Shown in pieces: positions 1 through 10,859 of a stretch of DNA of 64,000 nucleotides (the first letter of the stretch is position 1; each line of letters opens with the position of its first letter). The notes under the pieces were generated by a model, which was not told where the DNA came from, did no database searches, and saw nothing but the letters and a program-made list of their open reading frames with translations. Made by a program: the position numbers and the translations under genes. This stretch comes from Ceratotherium simum simum (taxonomy: Eukaryota; Chordata; Mammalia; Perissodactyla; Rhinocerotidae), in assembly GCF_000283155.1 (NCBI RefSeq), contig NW_004454178.1, positions 21,933,444 through 21,997,443 of the forward strand. The letters run 5' to 3'.

Positions 1-769
1 GCAGGCCCACAAGTTGCCTGAGGGCTTGTTGTTGGGTGGGGCCAGTCTCTAGGGTGGGCTGCCTGCCCTGGCTGAGCTGGATTAAATCAGTGCTGTAGTA
101 AGTGGGGCAGACCCTGGGCTAGCAGGCCTCAGGGAGTACTCCAATGGCGTCTGTGTCAGCACGCCCACACCAGGCCACAACAATGGCCCCCACCAATGTC
201 CCAGTCCCTGGAGAGGTCTCACCTCTCACCGAGATGCACTCAGGGCCTATTAGGTCAGTTTCTTTTCACCAAAGCACTGTGCACCTTTCTTTCTGGTGAT
301 TTTAGGTTGCTTTCTGAAACAGGTGAGTTTGCATGTGGGCCCTATAAGTGCTGGTTTTTAATTTCTTTGTGAACCAGCTTTTCTGGGGGTACTCCCCAAT
401 GTTTTAGTAGCAGGCAAAGTCAGATATTAGGCCACTCATCTCGATTGTGCTGGGTCCACAAAATGCCCACAGTTGGTGCGCTCCCTGGCTCAGGGCCCCG
501 CGTCTCCAGGGAGGGCTCCGTACCTTTGGGCTGCTCCTGGGCGGCCGTGAGGCGCTGCGGCTTGTGAAGGCAGCGTTTTTCCTCCCCAGAAGGGAGTTTC
601 TGCCTCTTCTACCTCAGTTAGGATTGTCCGTTGTTGCAGGAGTTCCTCTTATCCAGTTTTCACTTCTGTCTCAGGGGTAATTTTTCCACAAGTAGTTGTA
701 AATTGGCTGTGTCCGCGGGAGGAGGTGAGTTCAGAGTCTGCCTATGCCGCCATCTTGACTTCCTCCTCC
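1..769 (-). mobile_element. LINE-1 5'UTR, minus strand, cut by window edge
   Basis: Read on the minus strand, the element begins near 769 with a G/A-rich stretch followed by CAAGATGGCGGC. This is the classic start of a mammalian L1 5'UTR and contains a YY1-type CAAGATGG site. The rest is GC-rich and CpG-containing, as expected of an L1 promoter. The 5' end appears untruncated, which is uncommon for L1 copies. The ORF1 and ORF2 regions would lie left of the window, so intactness cannot be judged. The plus-strand open frame at 447-680 is antisense to this UTR and is not a gene. Confidence 0.8.
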
Positions 770-1505
770 AATAAATTTCTAAATTTGCTAATATTCTCCT
801 CTCCGTAACCAAATAAGCATTTGAATTATGGGGAGTCTTTTTTTATTTTTCATTTTGAAAGTCAAATATGCAAAGGATAAAAGGTTTCAATATGGCGCAC
901 GAGCACTCAGTCAACCACACAGAGGAGCCATTGCCATCGAGAGTGTGGTCCTAACAACTGTAGGTGGATGAGTGAACTCGACTTTAGACAGATCCTGATT
1001 TAGAGTGGATGGCATGAGGTTTGATTAGGGTTTCAGCCAAAAGACCCAAAACAGTCCAAAAGGGAGAAATTGAGGAAGAATAACTGAACAGGAATTCTGA
1101 GCTCAGGGGAGGAGAGGTGATGGGCATTTCATTTATTTATCATCTTCCATTTCAAGAGATAAAAATCCAACTAGAAGTAGCCTCAGCCATGAAGGGATAA
1201 TTCCTTGATTCATGTTCCCAGAGAGGAAAGGAAAGAGTTGGGCCTCATGGACATCTCAATTTAGGGACTTTCAACACTATCTATGCCACATTCATTTTCT
1301 CCTCTCCTTCTCCCTCCTCCCCGCCCTCCCCCCCCGCCATCTTACTGTAGATAAGCTTTCTTCTTGTACAGGAAGCAGAGCTACAAGCTACCCCAGATTC
1401 ATATCCTCTAAATTTAGGAGGAAAAGGGAGCATTTCTCTTTAGCCCCACTGGAGAGGTCTCTTGGCATTACTCCTATTGGCCTGGCTTAGGTCACTTGTG
1501 CCCTC
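770..1505. other. Unassigned spacer
   Basis: Non-coding sequence between two L1 fragments. It contains a C-rich run near 1310-1340 and ordinary AT-rich stretches. I see no repeat family, exon or RNA gene here. Confidence 0.5.
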
Positions 1506-2035
1506 TTTTTTTAATAACACCTTTATTGAGATATAATTCACATTTCATACAATTCACACTTTTAATGTGTACAGTTCAGTGATTCTTCATATATTCATAA
1601 GGCTGTACAACCATCACCACTATCTAAATCCAGAATATTTTCATCATCTTGAAAAGAAACCTCATACCCCTTATCAATCATTCTCTAGTCTCCATATTCC
1701 CCAGCCCCGTACAACCACTAATCTGCTGTCTCTGTCTCTGGATTTGTCTATTTTGATGATTTCATATAAATCCAATCATACAGTATGTGTTTTTTGTGAC
1801 TGGCTTATTTCACTTAGTGTAATGTTTTGGAGGTTCATACCTGTTGTGTCATGTATCAGCGTTCCATTCCTTTTTATTGTCAAATGATATTCCATTGTAT
1901 GGATAGACTACATTTGGTTTACCTGTTCATTAGTTGATCAACATTTGGGTTATGTCTCCTTTTTGGCTATTGTAAATAATGATGCTATGAGCATTCATGT
2001 ACAAGTTTTCAAGTGGACGTATGTTTTTATAAGGA
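1506..2035 (-). mobile_element. Old L1M 3' fragment, minus strand
   Basis: The plus strand starts with a T-run (the reversed poly(A) tail) and then carries the well-known antisense L1M sequence: TTTATTGAGATATAATTCACAT, 'accatcaccactatcta', 'ttccattgtatggatag' and 'ggctattgtaaataatg'. Divergence is high, so the insertion is ancient. The 106-aa plus frame at 1567-1887 is antisense repeat. Confidence 0.85.
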
Positions 2036-2339
2036 CTTGCAGTGGCTTCATGAAAACTACTCATGCACACCTAAACTGAATGCATTGTGGGGACGTCATA
2101 GGGAGAAAACTCCAAAATTTGACCTAAACACAATATATTTGCAAGTCCATATAACAAGTTTCCATCTTTCTGGCCCCCAACATTTGAGAGTAATTCTGAG
2201 TCTAGTGGAAAGCTTTTTAGTCAATTTAAACTTCGTGTAAATTGTTCTTGCCCATGTGCTTTCTTAGACATACGTGTTCCATACCATATAAAGTTATTTA
2301 ATATAGTATGTTGCCTTATTGCATTAAAAATGATTTATA

Positions 2340-2585
2340 GGGCTGGCCTGCTGTGTAGTGGTTACGTTTGCGCACTCCACTTCGGTGGCCCGGGGTTCGT
2401 GGGTTCAGATCCTGGGCGCGGACATACATACCCCTCATCAAGCCATGCTGTGGTGGCATCCCATATACAAAATAGAGGAAGGTTGGCATAGATGTTAGCT
2501 CAGGGACAATCTTCCTCAAGCAAAAAGAAGATTGGCAACAGATGTTAGCTCAGGGCCAATCTTCCTCCACATCAACAACAAAAAA
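2340..2585 (+). mobile_element. ERE SINE, plus strand
   Basis: Begins GGCTGGCC and has the tRNA-derived head with a B-box-like GGTTC...ATCC. The ERE body 'caagccatgctgtgg' and two copies of the TTAGCTCAGGG / ATCTTCCTC tail motif follow, ending in an A-rich tract. An AT-rich direct repeat may flank it, but I could not fix its ends. The tRNA-like head is SINE sequence, not a tRNA gene. Confidence 0.9.
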
Positions 2586-3964
2586 GAATTATATAATACA
2601 CTGGAGTCCTCCAGATAATATTTGCATTTTTTACAATGTCTTTTCTTTTTCTCTCTTTCATGTGCTGACACACACTGATGCCTAAATTTACTTAGATGAT
2701 TTTTGGGGACATATTGGGGTCGTCCTCTAGATGGAGAAACAATTATCGACTTGGTAAGCTGAGATCTGTTCTTTTTAATGTTTTTGTCTTGAAACAACTT
2801 CATATTGAAGCTTTCTGTTAGTGTGTCATTTAAGACCAGAAACGTCGATACACAATCTTTGAACAATTACAATAATTCCTGAAAATAAAAATTTTCTTTT
2901 ATTTCTTAATGATATAACTTTTCACGTAGGCATCCCTGTACATTAATACAGAGATGTTCCATATATCATGGCCCCAACATCTCTGTCAATAAGGCAGGGC
3001 AGATGTTGGTTTTCACCTTGAGAGGGTCCCCAAACTTGAACATGCTTGTTCCCTCCTGGGTGCCTGACCGAAGTTGTAGGGCCCAGGTATGCAATAATGT
3101 GTAGCTGGGAGGATCTGGACTAAACCTCATCTGACTGGGTAGGGCTGAATTCTGTATCCTGTAGCCATGTGACTAGAGCTGACCATCCCTTTAAGGGTCT
3201 TGGTTGGGGGAGGGAGGGCTCTCCTTTCTTCCTTCTTGCGTGGCTCTCATTTGAAGTGGGATTGGTTAGTGTTCTGTGGCTGAGGAACCATTCTTACATT
3301 CCTGAGGCTTTCTCCTATTGGTGCTGATGGCGGCAAAACTCTTTGGTGGTTTCCCACTGCTTTCTCGCTTAAGAAGCAGATGTGGGCCATCAGTAATAAA
3401 ATCACAGAACATTCCGGAAGTGGGCAGAGGGGTCTTGGTTTATGACTGCTACTGTGCTACAGGTCTCATTCCTGACAAATCCAGAAATGAACAATTTTAT
3501 GAATGGTCACCAGGTAAGTGGCCCTATTTTCTTCCATAGGACCACAACAGATCCTTTTCTGATCAAGCCAGACTCTGTTCAAGCCATTTCGTAAGAGATA
3601 AACCCCTGAAATACAAAATATTTTAAGTGAAAATGAAAAGAACAGTACTGCATAAATTTGTTTGCAAACCATTAAAAAAGTAACCTTGAGCCTTTAAAAC
3701 TCATTTAAAAGTTGGCAGGATTCAAAATACCACATTTGGTTCAGGAAATCAGCATTGAGCTTTTCTCCTGCCCCACTTCGGGCATTTTCTGAAAAGCCCA
3801 ACCTTGATCTCCTTTTTGCCCTCCACCCTCAATGGAACTTTGCAATAAGCAGACAAAATTAACAGTCATTTAATTACTCCTTTTTATAGATCAGTTTAGT
3901 CATTTAATCCTCATGATAGCTCTGTAAACCAGATGTGTTACCTGCTTATATAGAAGAAATGAGT
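2586..3964. other. Unassigned region with one splice-like interval
   Basis: No repeat recognised with confidence. At 3463-3513 a 51-nt interval lies between an AG after a weak pyrimidine tract and a consensus CAG|GTAAGT donor. The open frame around it (3318-3539) resembles no family I know. Chance is a sufficient explanation, so no exon is called. Confidence 0.35.
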
Positions 3965-4235
3965 AATAACTCATGGCATTAATTACGTACATGAAATACT
4001 CTGTACTAATTGCTTGACACAGTTTTTTCCTTCAACCTTCACGACCATCCTGTGAGGTAGCACTAGGTTCCTTCCCATTTTATAGATGAGCAAACCGAGG
4101 CTTACTGAGTTTCTGAACTTCTCCAAGGCTACGCTACCAACATAGGACTTTGATCCAGGCAGTGAGTGGCAGAGACAGGACTTTGATACAGATCTGTCAG
4201 ACTCTAAAGCCTCTGTGTTTTCCATGCTGTTTTCC
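3965..4235 (+). mobile_element. MIR SINE, plus strand
   Basis: Carries the MIR core order: 'cattttatagatgagcaaac', a 'gaggct' segment, then 'gtgagtggcagagacagga' and a 'cagactctaaagcc' end. These match the usual 'bases for acidic core' of MIR at roughly 70% identity. Confidence 0.75.
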
Positions 4236-4625
4236 AGAAGAATTGTGAAATTCACCCTATTTCAGTTCTTCATTACAATGAATAACATGGATATCAATAT
4301 TTCATTAAGTTCAATGTCTGATCCTCATTAGGCATACTCCAATTTATTTGAAGTGCTAGGGCCTACAATCTGAGGCTTGATCTAAGAAAAAAATTCCTAA
4401 GTTTTAGACCTCCTCCAACTTGTCACTTTGGGAGAATATACAGTTATTCTAACAGTGTGAGAGAATGTTTTTTGAACTCTTCTTTTGGAATTGCCATCAG
4501 GATCTATGTCCCATTCTTTTGAATCTCTGTAGTGGTGGAAAATATTTGTCCTTGGATTTGATTTTGGAAATAGCCAAAAGCCATCTGGAAATAAATGTGA
4601 TTAATCAGATTAATAACCATCTTGG
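4236..4625. other. Unassigned spacer
   Basis: AT-rich sequence without a recognisable repeat, exon or RNA gene. Confidence 0.5.
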
Positions 4626-5192
4626 GTGCATTAGTTATCTATTGCTATGTGTCAAATAACCCCAAAATTTAGCAGCTTAAAACAACAAATGTTTATTATC
4701 TCACAGTTTCTGAGGGGCAGGAAACCAAAAACAGCTTAGCTGGGTGGTTCTGGCTTAGGGTCTCTGACAAGGTTGCAGACAAGATGTAGACTGGGGCTGT
4801 GATCTCATCTGAAGGTTTGACTGGGGCTGAGGATCCATTTCCAATGTTGCTCACATGGTTGTTGGCAGGCCTCAGTTCTTCATGGGCTCTTGGACTGAGG
4901 GCTTCAGTTTCTCCTTCTCCACAGGGCTGTCTAAATGTCCTTAAGCCATGACAGCTGGCTTACCCCAGAGAAAATGATGAGAGAGAGAGGGAAAGAGAGA
5001 GAGAGGGAGAGAATGAGCAAGCAACAGAGCACCCAAGAAGGAAGCCACAGCCTTTTATTACCTAATTTCAGAAGTGATATACCATTACATCTGTATATTT
5101 TATTAATCATACAGACCAAGTCTGGTCCAATGTGGAGGGGAATACCCAACAGTGTGAATACCAAGAGGCCATCTTGGAGGCTGGCTACCACA
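4626..5192 (-). mobile_element. MaLR (MLT1-type) LTR, minus strand
   Basis: The plus strand reads as antisense MLT1: 'attagttatctattgctatg', 'ttatctcacagtttctg', 'ggctgtgatctcatctgaag', a GA-rich stretch at 4978-5013, 'ggaagccacagccttttatt' and the closing 'ggctggctaccaca'. It is nearly full length. The antisense and sense open frames of 109-130 aa in this interval are LTR sequence, not genes. Confidence 0.8.
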
Positions 5193-5242
5193 TTGGGAAA
5201 ATGCCATTTGATACAAAAATATATTATAAGGATATACTTAAT

Positions 5243-5336
5243 GTCTCGGGTCAGTGTCACTTCCCTTGGGAGGTCTACTCTGACCCCCTCCCAAGTCAGA
5301 GATGCATCCCTTTATGGACCTCCCTAACATCCTCAC
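5243..5336 (+). repeat. 94-bp perfect duplicate of L2 sequence at 7456-7549
   Basis: All 94 bases are identical to 7456-7549. At 7456 the block sits within an L2 3' region. Here it is flanked on both sides by unrelated AT-rich sequence, so this copy is probably the derived one. L2 copies of normal age differ by 25-30%, so two independent L2 insertions cannot explain the identity. Confidence 0.9.
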
Positions 5337-5984
5337 ATGCCTCAGAAGATAATTCAGAGCTGGAATTCTAAAAACATTTTGGGCCTTGGGAACATTATTG
5401 ACACAGATGTGATGCAGCCATCTCAGAGACAGCTTTGAACATGACAATTTAATTTAATTCAACAAATGTGTGTGACAGGCACTGGGAAGACCCCGTGGAG
5501 GACTGAAAGATAAATGTGACAGTCCCTGCCCTCAAGGGTTTACAGTGGAGGCTGAGACAGGTCACACGTGGAGAGAAATAAGCATGGAGTTCAGCTGTGA
5601 CACCACACAAGAGGGAGTGAGGGAGAGCTTGATGGGGGGGTGAAGTTACCATGTTCTTGAGTATTCTCTTAGCAGTATGGCTTCTGGTCACGCTAGTCAC
5701 AATCCTTCTCATTAACTTATAGTCACGTAGTCCATGTCGTCTTAGATCTTGATGTGAATGACAGAGTCTATACCTTCCCTTTCTATCTTTAGATATCATG
5801 AGAAGGATCTTTCCTCCTGGAAATAGAAGGTACCGAACCAATGGGACAGAGTAAGAATAAATACTGGCTTCGAGTGACAGCCTTGAGGTAAGGGAACACA
5901 GGTAAAAGCATGTGTATTTAGAAATAGAAGCTACTTGGAGTGAGCACCCTAAAACTGCTGCCCTCACCCCTCTGAATATCTGCA
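5337..5984. other. Unassigned, with a fragment of an old interspersed repeat
   Basis: Around 5470-5590 the sequence contains 'gacaggcactgggaa' and 'ccctgccctcaag', motifs of a widespread old mammalian repeat that I cannot name with confidence. The 189-aa minus frame at 5449-6018 has no recognisable domain, runs antisense into the L2 and is not accepted as a gene. Confidence 0.4.
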
Positions 5985-6325
5985 CTATGCTGTGCAGCTC
6001 CTGTCCTCGCCTTTCCACCGTCTCTGGTCTCTTCCCAGAGACTGCTCCTCAGTCATCTCCTCAGTGTCACGCACCCTCGATCGTTATCCCGTGGCTTTTG
6101 TATCTGCTGCCGCTGATGTGATCAAGTTTCTCCATCTTAAGAGCAAACAAACACAACAACGCCTTCCTTTGACGCAGTATCACCATCCCAGCAACCATCT
6201 TGCCCTCCTCCCTTCCCTCTCTGCTAAGCTCATTCACACAATTGTGGTCTATGGCTGCTGCCTCAACCTCCTCACCTCCCATTCACTTTTCTGCTTTTTG
6301 CAAACTGGATTTTAATCCTTCAAAT
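5985..6325 (+). mobile_element. L2 LINE fragment with reverse-transcriptase remnant
   Basis: The plus frame at about 6190-6312 contains LLTSHSLFCFLQTGF after an 'LALLPSLSAKLIHTIVVYG'-like stretch. This corresponds to the L2/CR1 reverse-transcriptase region in which a fingers/palm block precedes 'LTSHSLL...LQSGF'. Stops and frameshifts occur on both sides. It is a dead fragment in the same orientation as the L2 pieces to its right. Confidence 0.7.
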
Positions 6326-6389
6326 CTGTGAAATCTTATCTGCCTTTCTTTTCTTGATCAATAATTTAAATACCGGTGACCATTTGTAT

Positions 6390-6920
6390 TATCTCCTTAG
6401 CCCAATTCTTTTCTTCTTCTATAGATTACTCTGTCATCTCTTCCATTTGCCTGACTTTATCAATGATGTGCAATTACTTCCAAATTGCACCTCTTAACAG
6501 CCTCTATCCTGAAATCCAGGCCCTTGTATCATCCCAACTGGATGCAGTTGCTATGGGTACCCTGTGAGCCCCTGAAACTCAACCAGCCTCCTCTTTAGCT
6601 CCCTTTCTTAATTGAAGACATCACCATTCACCTAATTTTCTCAAGCTCAAAATTTTAGAGTGTCATTGACTCTTCTTTACCCTTCATCTTCTCCTAACAT
6701 CTTCTCCTAATATCTGGTCTTATTGATTTTGCTAACACATATTCTCTGGCATTGGCCCATCGTTTCATTACCATCACCACTGAACTGTCACTTGCATTTC
6801 TTACCTCAGGTCCTGATCCCACACAGTCCACCTTGCATGCTGTCATTACGTTTATCTTGAAACATAGAAGAGACTCTGATCTTTCTCCACTTAAGTCCCC
6901 TAATGATCACTTCACTTATG
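6390..6920 (+). mobile_element. L2 LINE fragment, plus strand
   Basis: C/T-rich L2 body with 'catcaccattcacctaattt', 'gagtgtcattgactcttctt' and 'gatctttctcc', which follow the order of the L2 consensus downstream of the reverse transcriptase. Probably the same ancient insertion as 5985-6325. Confidence 0.65.
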
Positions 6921-7274
6921 GGCTATAGCAGAGGTGTGCAAAAGACAGACACTGAGCCAAGAGGAAGAACAGCCTATTTGCCCCCAGTGCTGTGGGAAGC
7001 TGGAGACTAAGCCCTGGTCTTCCAAACCCACACTGAGCATCACAGAGTCACACAGGTGTATAAATTCCCAGCTACTAGGGATTGGAGTGAATATAGCTAT
7101 GTATTTTTAGAGGCTCCCAAGTGGTAAAGGGACACCATGAAGGGCACACATAAAAGGAATCTTCTGGTGCAATTATAGACATCAACTCAGTGCACATTCA
7201 TTTTTGCACACACACATAAGTTAATAATAAAGCTTGAGCTTTCACAGGCTTTACAGTTTACCTAACACTGTGTG

Positions 7275-7700
7275 CCCTCAGGATAAAGTCCGAACTCCCT
7301 GGCATGGCCCACAGAGGCCTTCTCCCTCTTGTCTAGCCAAATCTCTCCTAAGCCCACCTAGCCCTAAACTCCAGCAGTACTGAAATACCTGCACTTCCTC
7401 TTGCTGTGACCTTTACCTGGAACATCCACCTGGCTAATTCCTCCTCACCATCCAGGTCTCGGGTCAGTGTCACTTCCCTTGGGAGGTCTACTCTGACCCC
7501 CTCCCAAGTCAGAGATGCATCCCTTTATGGACCTCCCTAACATCCTCACGCCAGGGCACTGCAATTGCCATCTCCTCTCTGCCCCATCTGCCTCCACTAG
7601 CCTCTCGGTGCAGGGCTCAGGGACCTTCCTTTGCCATCGTCTCTCAGTGCCCTGCACAGAGCCCGACACGCAGCAAGCATTCAGCATAGTAAAATTAATG
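7275..7700 (+). mobile_element. L2 LINE 3' region, plus strand
   Basis: Contains 'aggataaagtccgaactcc', 'ccctggcatggcccacagag', 'tggaacatccacctgg' and a 3' end of 'ctgcacagagcccgacacg'. This is the usual L2 3' order. Its segment 7456-7549 is the apparent source of the perfect 94-bp copy at 5243-5336. Confidence 0.75.
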
Positions 7701-8270
7701 TCTAACCACTGGAATCTGAAAGAAGTCAACTGACATTTTACTAAAATAGAAGGAAAATTTACCAGTGAGGCCATTTTGAATGAAAGATGCAAATGGTAGG
7801 TTTTCTTTTTAATCTATATGCATCCTAAAAATAAAAACCAGCTTCATACTGAGATGAAGAAACTACTCGTTATGAATAAACAGACTCATCATGTTCCTTT
7901 TTTATAAACAAGTCATTTCTTTTTGCTTTACAGAGCATCCTCAGGGGGAAAGAATAGAATTCTCAATGAATTGGTTGTATTTTATTTATTAATAATGTGA
8001 TTACATTGTGTGTGCACACATATATGTATTGTAATATGAATTCAGGATCTGACTTCTACAAAGAAATTGCCCACCTGAAAAATGTCTCTTTTAAAGGCAG
8101 CACGGATGGAAGGCCAAATGCTACCACCCTGGCCTGGACGTTGACTTGAACTGAAGTCCCAGTTCTGACCCTGCCCTCCTGTGACCTTCAGCAGGCAGAT
8201 TTCCACACTGTGCTCCAAGTTTCCTAGAATCCTAAAATGAGCCTGGTAAGGCCAGCACAGGGGATCCAGA
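7701..8270. other. Unassigned spacer
   Basis: Non-coding, AT-rich around 7970-8040. No repeat family or exon recognised. Confidence 0.5.
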
Positions 8271-8274
8271 GAGG

Positions 8275-8395
8275 AGGCAGACCCGCTGGCTGGAATCAGC
8301 TGGCCTGGCTCTGAGCCTGCTCTGCCACTTATGAGCTGTGAGACAGTGATCCAGCCCCATAACCTTCAGGCTCAGTTCCCTCAAAGGTCTATTAT
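8275..8395 (-). mobile_element. MIR SINE fragment, minus strand
   Basis: The plus strand reads 'ctgctctgccacttatgagc' and 'cataaccttcaggctcagtt', the antisense MIR core. Confidence 0.6.
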
Positions 8396-8414
8396 TATTT
8401 TTTTTACTTGTTTT

Positions 8415-8735
8415 TGTCCCTGCTAGACCATGAACTCCTTGAGGATACATGACCTTGTCATCTTATTAATTAATTCAACTTATTGTCATAATGCTAAGAA
8501 TAGTGTCTAGGATATAATAAGGGTTCAGTCGAGTTGGAAGGAAGGAATGAACCGAATGCATGACCAAAATCAGGATGACAATTTTCAAATTTTGAATGAC
8601 GTTTTTCAGGTGAGGAGCTCCGTGAAGGCAGAGACTTGGGCTCATATTGCATGGAATCCTCAGAGTCTAGCTCAGTTTATGGAAGGAAATAGGAGCTGAG
8701 TAAGTGTTTTTGTGATTTAATAAACACTGTTCTAG
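8415..8735 (+). mobile_element. L2 3' end fragments, plus strand
   Basis: Two stretches (8415-8540 and 8600-8735) show the L2 3' pattern: 'gaccatgaactccttgagga', 'agaatagtgtctaggat', then 'gtgaaggcagagacttggg' and an ending in 'gagtaagtg...aataaacac'. They may be two separate L2 copies. Confidence 0.55.
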
Positions 8736-8795
8736 GATTCTTTCAGGTTTCTAGAAGATTGTTTCATATAGAACGGTGGATAGTGAAAGGTAATA

Positions 8796-9021
8796 CAGTC
8801 GTGTGTCACTTAACGATGGGGACACGTTCTGAAAAATGCATCGTTAAGCGCTTTTGTCGTGGTGTGAACATCACAGAGTGTACCTACACAAACCTAGGCT
8901 CTACATAGAGTATATTTACACAAACCTATTACACACGTAGGCTCTATGGTACTAATCTATGGGACCACTGCTGTATATGCAGTCCATCGTTGACCAAAAC
9001 GTCTTTATGTGGTGCGTGACT
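8796..9021. mobile_element. Tigger-type MITE (short DNA transposon)
   Basis: Starts CAGTCGTGTGTCACTTAACG after a TA and ends near '...gtggtgcgtgac' followed by TA. The ends are imperfect inverted repeats. The interior 'acacgttctgaaaaatgc', 'catcacagagtgtacctac' and 'acaaacctaggct' matches a Tigger (Tc1/mariner superfamily) non-autonomous element with most of the middle deleted. The same family occurs at 43076-43289. Confidence 0.75.
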
Positions 9022-10089
9022 ATATTTAAACAAAGAGCTCTGAAATTTTTTCTTATTTGTTACACTAAAATAGGAACTATGGAGAATCAGGTCCCAACTC
9101 TCATGTTGAAAGGAATCTATGTGAGAGTCGCAGACTTTCTTGATCTTTATAGCTGGAATAGTTCTGACTTTTTAATTACATCGTAGCCAAAAGACCACAA
9201 ACCATACCGAGCGTACCCAAACCACAGCGGCACGAGGGAAGTACTTTCCTTTATGTCGCAGTGTTGATCAGTGAGGGATTCTTAAACTCTACACCCAAGA
9301 GCAGCAAAGGAGGCAACTCTTAGGCCTTTTGTCCATATCTGCACAGTGGAAAGAATCAGTCTTATAATTTTATCAATTTATTCAACAAATGTTCATCAAA
9401 TGCTGCTTTGTGCCTGGCCCCTGCACCAGTGAAGACGGGAAATCTCAAGGGCGCCTGGGTCTGTGTCTGGACCCTTCACTTTCATTGCCTTATATAAATC
9501 TTGCAACAATCCAGATGAGGTTGTGCCACTATTATCTCTGTTTTGTAGTTGAGGAAGCTGAGGTGTTACTGGCCCCTACTCTCAGAGGATTAGGACTAGG
9601 TCTTGATGTCTGTCTGTCTGCAAAACTCTCTTTTGCTTCCTTTCTCATGCTAATATCCCCATGTTTAGAAAATAGTGTGAGAGGGCAAAACCTCAAGGAT
9701 TATTTGTTTTAGGTACATTTGTCATGTGTTGAGAGAAGCTGGATATGTAGTAGCCAACTGGATGGCAAAGACTTTAATTGACTGGAAGTGTTAACAACAT
9801 ACCTACCTACCATCAGCTATGTGGGAGGGGTGGCCCTAAAACACGGGCCACTCAGTGAGCTTGCTGATCAATTTCCATATTCAGGGATCAGACCCATTAG
9901 TGACAACTTCTTGTCGTGGTCTCCCATGACCGCTCACCTACTGGGGGTGCCGGAGCCCCCAGATGAGATAGAAAAGACCCAGCCAGTGCTCCAGAGGTGG
10001 AAACCTGGCTGTGTGCAGCTGTGTTTACTTACACTCTGCTCTGACGCACATTCACTGCACATGCCTAACAATTATTTCACCAAACATAG
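9022..10089. other. Unassigned, with weak MIR-like patch
   Basis: A MIR-like patch (plus) lies at about 9470-9570 ('attatctctgttttgtagt', 'gaggaagctgaggtg'). A 133-aa plus frame at 9788-10189 runs into the next Tigger element and resembles no family. A GC hairpin, CTGGGGG...CCCCCAG, lies near 9940-9961. No gene is supported. Confidence 0.4.
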
Positions 10090-10700
10090 TCCATTCTCAT
10101 TATTGGCAGTAGCTATGACCTATAAAGTTGTTGCGAACATTGAATTAGTGAATACTGAACCGTTGCTCCTGTGGGAAATACAGAGTTAGGTTCCTGTGAG
10201 CCCCCGGTCACATTTTGTCAACCAGCCAGTACATAACCTTGTTTTGTGTGTGTTTCTGTTTAAAGATGCCTTATTTAGTATATATTGTAGGTTCATTAAT
10301 ATTGAGCTCACTAGCAATGGTACTATAACTTGTGACTGAATGAAGCTGGTCTAATACGTGTATTTTCTTTATGAGGCACATCCCAGCCTTCTCAGGAACA
10401 CGAGGCAGAACTTTAGGACTACACTTAGGGGTCATTTAAACAGCAAAATCACCAAGAAAAAGCACAAAAATGCAAAAAACATGGCACTAAATACACTGCC
10501 AGAAGGACACTGGTTTACAGTATGAGCTGAAAGGAGGACGCCGAGCGTTGCCTTGTTCCACCTCGGCTGGGGACATGTGTGTTGGGAGACACAAATTTTT
10601 GCCACTCTGGGCATGTCTTGGAATGGATACCAAAGTGCTAGTATTGATTTGGGGGTTACAAATAAATATTACAGAGTAGGAGAATCTACTGTACAGTGGG
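10090..10700 (-). mobile_element. Tigger DNA transposon remnant, minus strand
   Basis: A deletion derivative of a Tigger element (pogo/Tigger group, whose transposases are related to CENP-B). Its ends show inverted 'cattctcattattgg' and 'gagaatctactgtacag' sequence. The minus strand holds the start of the transposase reading frame (next entry), but the catalytic domain is missing. It is therefore non-autonomous and inactive. Confidence 0.7.
10271..10435 (-). pseudogene. Tigger transposase N-terminal fragment (54 codons)
   Basis: The minus strand has ATG at 10435 and TAA at 10271, with 54 codons and no internal stop. The product starts MTPKCSPKVLPR and contains 'KKIHVLDQLHS', 'SYSTIASELNINEPTIYTK'. 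This pattern of a basic start, a helix, then S-x-x-x-I-A-x-x-x-x-I-x-x-x-T-I matches the CENP-B/psq-type helix-turn-helix DNA-binding domain at the N-terminus of Tigger transposases. The stop follows the helix-turn-helix directly, and the element resumes with non-coding sequence, so the catalytic DDE domain has been lost. I read it as a fossil frame rather than a working gene, although its intactness is noteworthy. Confidence 0.65.
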
Positions 10701-10859
10701 TCCCCCACCCCTGGTTTATCCTTCTTCTCTTTAATCTCTCTTGTTTCCTTCTCTTCTGGTTTTAAAGAAAAGCTATCTGCACTTGCTGCCTCCAGAACCT
10801 CTCTCTGGGCTCTCTTAGGGCACTGGCTCCGCCCTGCTCTGTAGCCAACTCTTTGTGCC

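Noticed and set aside
2340..2420. tRNA gene suggested by A and B boxes
   Set aside because: The boxes belong to the tRNA-derived head of an ERE SINE. The same applies to the heads at 32381, 32530, 31600 and 45300.
5449..6018. 189-codon minus-strand open frame
   Set aside because: No domain, runs into antisense L2, and no splice or promoter context. Length is within chance expectation for six frames of 64 kb.
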